Below are positions 6,090 to 7,021 of a DNA stretch of 7,021 bases, one piece after another; position 1 is the first letter of the stretch, and every line of letters starts with the position of its first letter. The notes under the pieces are model-generated. The model worked only from the letters and a program-made list of their open reading frames with translations, had not been told where the DNA came from and ran no database searches. Source of the stretch: Bryobacteraceae bacterium (lineage in GTDB: Bacteria; Acidobacteriota; Terriglobia; Bryobacterales; Bryobacteraceae); contig JADGHK010000117.1 of the NCBI GenBank assembly GCA_019686145.1, positions 1-7,021 on the forward strand, given 5' to 3'. Position numbers and translations under genes: made by a program.

Positions 6090-6411
6090 TGGCCTTACGT
6101 TCTTTTATGAAACGGGGCACTGGTGGAAGGTCGAGATCAAGAAGGTAAGGGCGACACCACGCCGCCCGGCGGGACTCAAGTATTCGCTCGCCTTCTTCGA
6201 TCCCGATGACAGGTGCCTGGTACGTTTCGACAACAGTCACGGCGTGAAGGTTCGTGGCAGGAAGAATCCTGCCCCCTTCGACCACTGGCATCGCTTCGCC
6301 ACCGGCGAAGTGGTTCCGTACGCCTTCATCGATATGCAGACGCTCGTCGAAGATTTTTTCAAGGCGATCGATAAGCATCTCCCGCCGAATCTTCGTTCAG
6401 GACAGATGTGA
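6055..6411 (+). CDS. TumE-like (DUF6516) putative toxin, 118 aa
   Basis: Small cytoplasmic protein resembling the TumE/DUF6516 family of predicted toxin-antitoxin toxins. Recognised features are WWKVEIKKVR (23-32), YSLAFFDPDD (43-52), LVRFDNSHG (55-63) and the DHWH motif (76-79), with a helical tail (VEDFFKAIDKHL). The biochemical activity is not evident from sequence; His62, His77, His79 and Asp59 are candidate functional residues. It starts at a GTG (6055-6057) with AGGAG (6044-6048) six bases upstream, a good ribosome site. The upstream palindrome and the HTH gene overlapping or closely following its stop codon form a compact two-gene operon, toxin first. The cassette lies between two dnaJ ends and runs convergently toward the intact one. 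The call rests on remembered family motifs plus operon context. Confidence 0.65.
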   Translation: MNYAEEFFRQFDGLTFFYETGHWWKVEIKKVRATPRRPAGLKYSLAFFDPDDRCLVRFDNSHGVKVRGRKNPAPFDHWHRFATGEVVPYAFIDMQTLVEDFFKAIDKHLPPNLRSGQM

Positions 6412-6431
6412 CGAGAGAAAGGACAGCCAAG

Positions 6432-6833
6432 ATGACGCGACCGACGCGCAAGGCCGATGTTCGGCACGGCATCGGCATCGCTTCCCCGGCGGAAATGAAG
6501 AAGCGCCTTCTGGCCGCCGCGCGCGGCGACAAGGTGACGAAGCCGGGCGAGCCGAAGATCTGGGTAAGCTCGGTCGATGCGCTGATGCGCGTCCTGACGC
6601 CCGAAAACCGCGAGCTTCTGTCGGTCATCCGGCGCGAGAAACCCGCGTCGGTCTCCGACCTGGCTCAACGGGTCGGCCGCGAGCAGGGAAACGTCTCCCG
6701 CTCGATCGGCAAGCTCGAACGATACGGGCTGGTGCAGCTGGTGCCCGTGGGTCGCCAAAAGCGGCCGGAGGTCGCCTTGAGGCGCCTCAAGCTCGAAGTC
6801 GATCTGGAGACGGGAGTCTGCGAAGTCGTGTGA
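6432..6833 (+). CDS. MarR-like winged-HTH DNA-binding protein, putative antitoxin and autoregulator, 133 aa
   Basis: Probable antitoxin of the pair and repressor of its own operon. The N-terminal part (GIGIASPAEMKKRLLAAARG, 13-32; GEPKIWVSSVDALMRVL, 39-55) is typical of the partner proteins of TumE-like toxins. It is followed by a winged helix-turn-helix: SVSDLAQRVG (73-82), recognition helix NVSRSIGKLERYGLV (87-101) and a wing leading into VPVGRQKRPEVAL. ATG 6432 is preferred because AAAGGA (6418-6423) sits eight bases upstream. A GTG at 6408 is an in-frame alternative; it gives 141 residues, overlaps the toxin stop as GTGA, and has AGGA upstream. Here the antitoxin follows the toxin, opposite to the commonest order. 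It ends 34 bases short of the convergent dnaJ stop codon. HTH assignment is firm; the antitoxin role is inferred from context. Confidence 0.75.
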   Translation: MTRPTRKADVRHGIGIASPAEMKKRLLAAARGDKVTKPGEPKIWVSSVDALMRVLTPENRELLSVIRREKPASVSDLAQRVGREQGNVSRSIGKLERYGLVQLVPVGRQKRPEVALRRLKLEVDLETGVCEVV

Positions 6834-6835
6834 GC

Positions 6836-6864
6836 GCGGAAGGAACAGAGAACGTTCCTTCCGC
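6836..6864. terminator. Perfect 11-bp hairpin between convergent genes, likely bidirectional terminator
   Basis: GCGGAAGGAAC at 6836-6846 pairs perfectly with GTTCCTTCCGC at 6854-6864, with a 7-base loop. It fills nearly all of the 34 bases between the HTH gene stop (6831-6833) and the dnaJ stop (6868-6870, minus strand). Neither strand has a T-tract, so termination would be of the strong-hairpin type or only partial. The right arm includes the first four bases of the dnaJ direct repeat (6861-6864). The left dnaJ copy lacks this hairpin. Confidence 0.55.
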
Positions 6865-7021
6865 CCCCTACTCCGTCAGGTCCTCGAAGAACTCCTTCAC
6901 CCGGGTGAAGAACCCGGCGCTCTCGGGGCTCGTCTTGTCGTGCTCGCCGGCCTTCTCGAACTCGCGGAGCAGCTCCTGCTGCTTCTTCGTGAGGTTGACC
7001 GGCGTCTCGACCACGGCCTGG
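6861..7021. repeat. Right copy of the long direct repeat (dnaJ 3' end)
   Basis: Matches 5592-5752 at 158 of 161 bases without gaps; mismatches are at 6901, 6937 and 6977. It runs into the window edge, so its true length is unknown. This copy belongs to the dnaJ gene that continues to the right. Confidence 0.9.
6868..7021 (-). CDS. dnaJ: Chaperone DnaJ (Hsp40), C-terminal 50 residues (cut by window edge)
   Basis: Co-chaperone that delivers unfolded proteins to DnaK and stimulates its ATPase. Only the tail of the second C-terminal beta domain and the extreme C-terminus are visible: QAVVETPVNLTKKQQELLREF, then a linker and SAGFFTRVKEFFEDLTE, ending in TAG at 6870-6868. The pattern of a VETP strand, a KQ-ELL-EF helix and a C-terminal GFF-VKEFF is characteristic of bacterial DnaJ. 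The J domain, Gly/Phe region and zinc fingers lie outside the window. I infer that this is the functional copy because the other copy is frameshifted and truncated. The 3' end is intact despite the adjacent insertion. Confidence 0.85.
   Translation of the reverse strand, partial: QAVVETPVNLTKKQQELLREFEKAGEHDKTSPESAGFFTRVKEFFEDLTE

Noticed and set aside
6237..6758. 173-codon minus-strand ORF opposite the toxin-antitoxin pair
   Set aside because: The plus strand carries two family-like genes with ribosome sites over the same bases; this ORF has no family features.
1..7021. CRISPR array, insertion sequence or retron
   Set aside because: No short regularly spaced repeats, transposase, reverse transcriptase or terminal inverted repeats were seen; the only long repeat is the dnaJ duplication.

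Overview
The window looks like the junction of a GC-rich bacterial genome, or of a prophage in it, with two inserted defence or conflict modules. The flanks (roughly 1-540 and 5590-5880) are very GC-rich. Between about 560 and 5380 the base composition drops by eye to near half GC, which points to horizontally acquired DNA. The organism cannot be named. The high GC and the DnaJ C-terminus would fit a GC-rich proteobacterial or myxobacterial lineage, but that is a weak inference.

Layout. Positions 1-399 (minus strand) hold the first 133 codons of a phage-type terminase large subunit, cut by the window edge just after its Walker A motif. Positions 400-787 hold no gene. They contain overlapping hairpins, two of them terminator-like, and a promoter-like sequence. 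Positions 788-5372 are one tight minus-strand operon. In transcription order it encodes a beta-class DNA methyltransferase, a GHKL (Hsp90/MutL/MORC-like) ATPase, a compact superfamily 2 helicase and a PD-(D/E)XK-like nuclease. The last three genes overlap by 1-4 bases and a 12-base gap follows the methyltransferase. A candidate promoter lies just upstream at 5402-5430.

To the right is a broken copy of the dnaJ 3' end (5599-5876). Next comes a plus-strand toxin-antitoxin-like pair (6055-6833) resembling TumE toxins and their MarR-like HTH partner, with a perfect 19-base palindrome upstream. At the right edge the real dnaJ 3' end enters on the minus strand (6868-7021). The two dnaJ ends are 98% identical over the 161 bases visible in both, and they lie exactly 1,269 bases apart on either side of the toxin-antitoxin pair.

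How it works together (inference). The four-gene operon reads as a restriction-modification-like antiphage system. The methyltransferase would mark self DNA. The GHKL ATPase and helicase would act as ATP-driven sensing or remodelling engines, and the nuclease as the effector. Genomic associations of MORC-like GHKL ATPases with SF2 helicases, methylases and nucleases were predicted computationally (Iyer, Abhiman and Aravind, 2008), so the class is not wholly unknown. I do not know of a characterised system with exactly these four compact components. The dnaJ 3' end appears to be an insertion point for accessory DNA.
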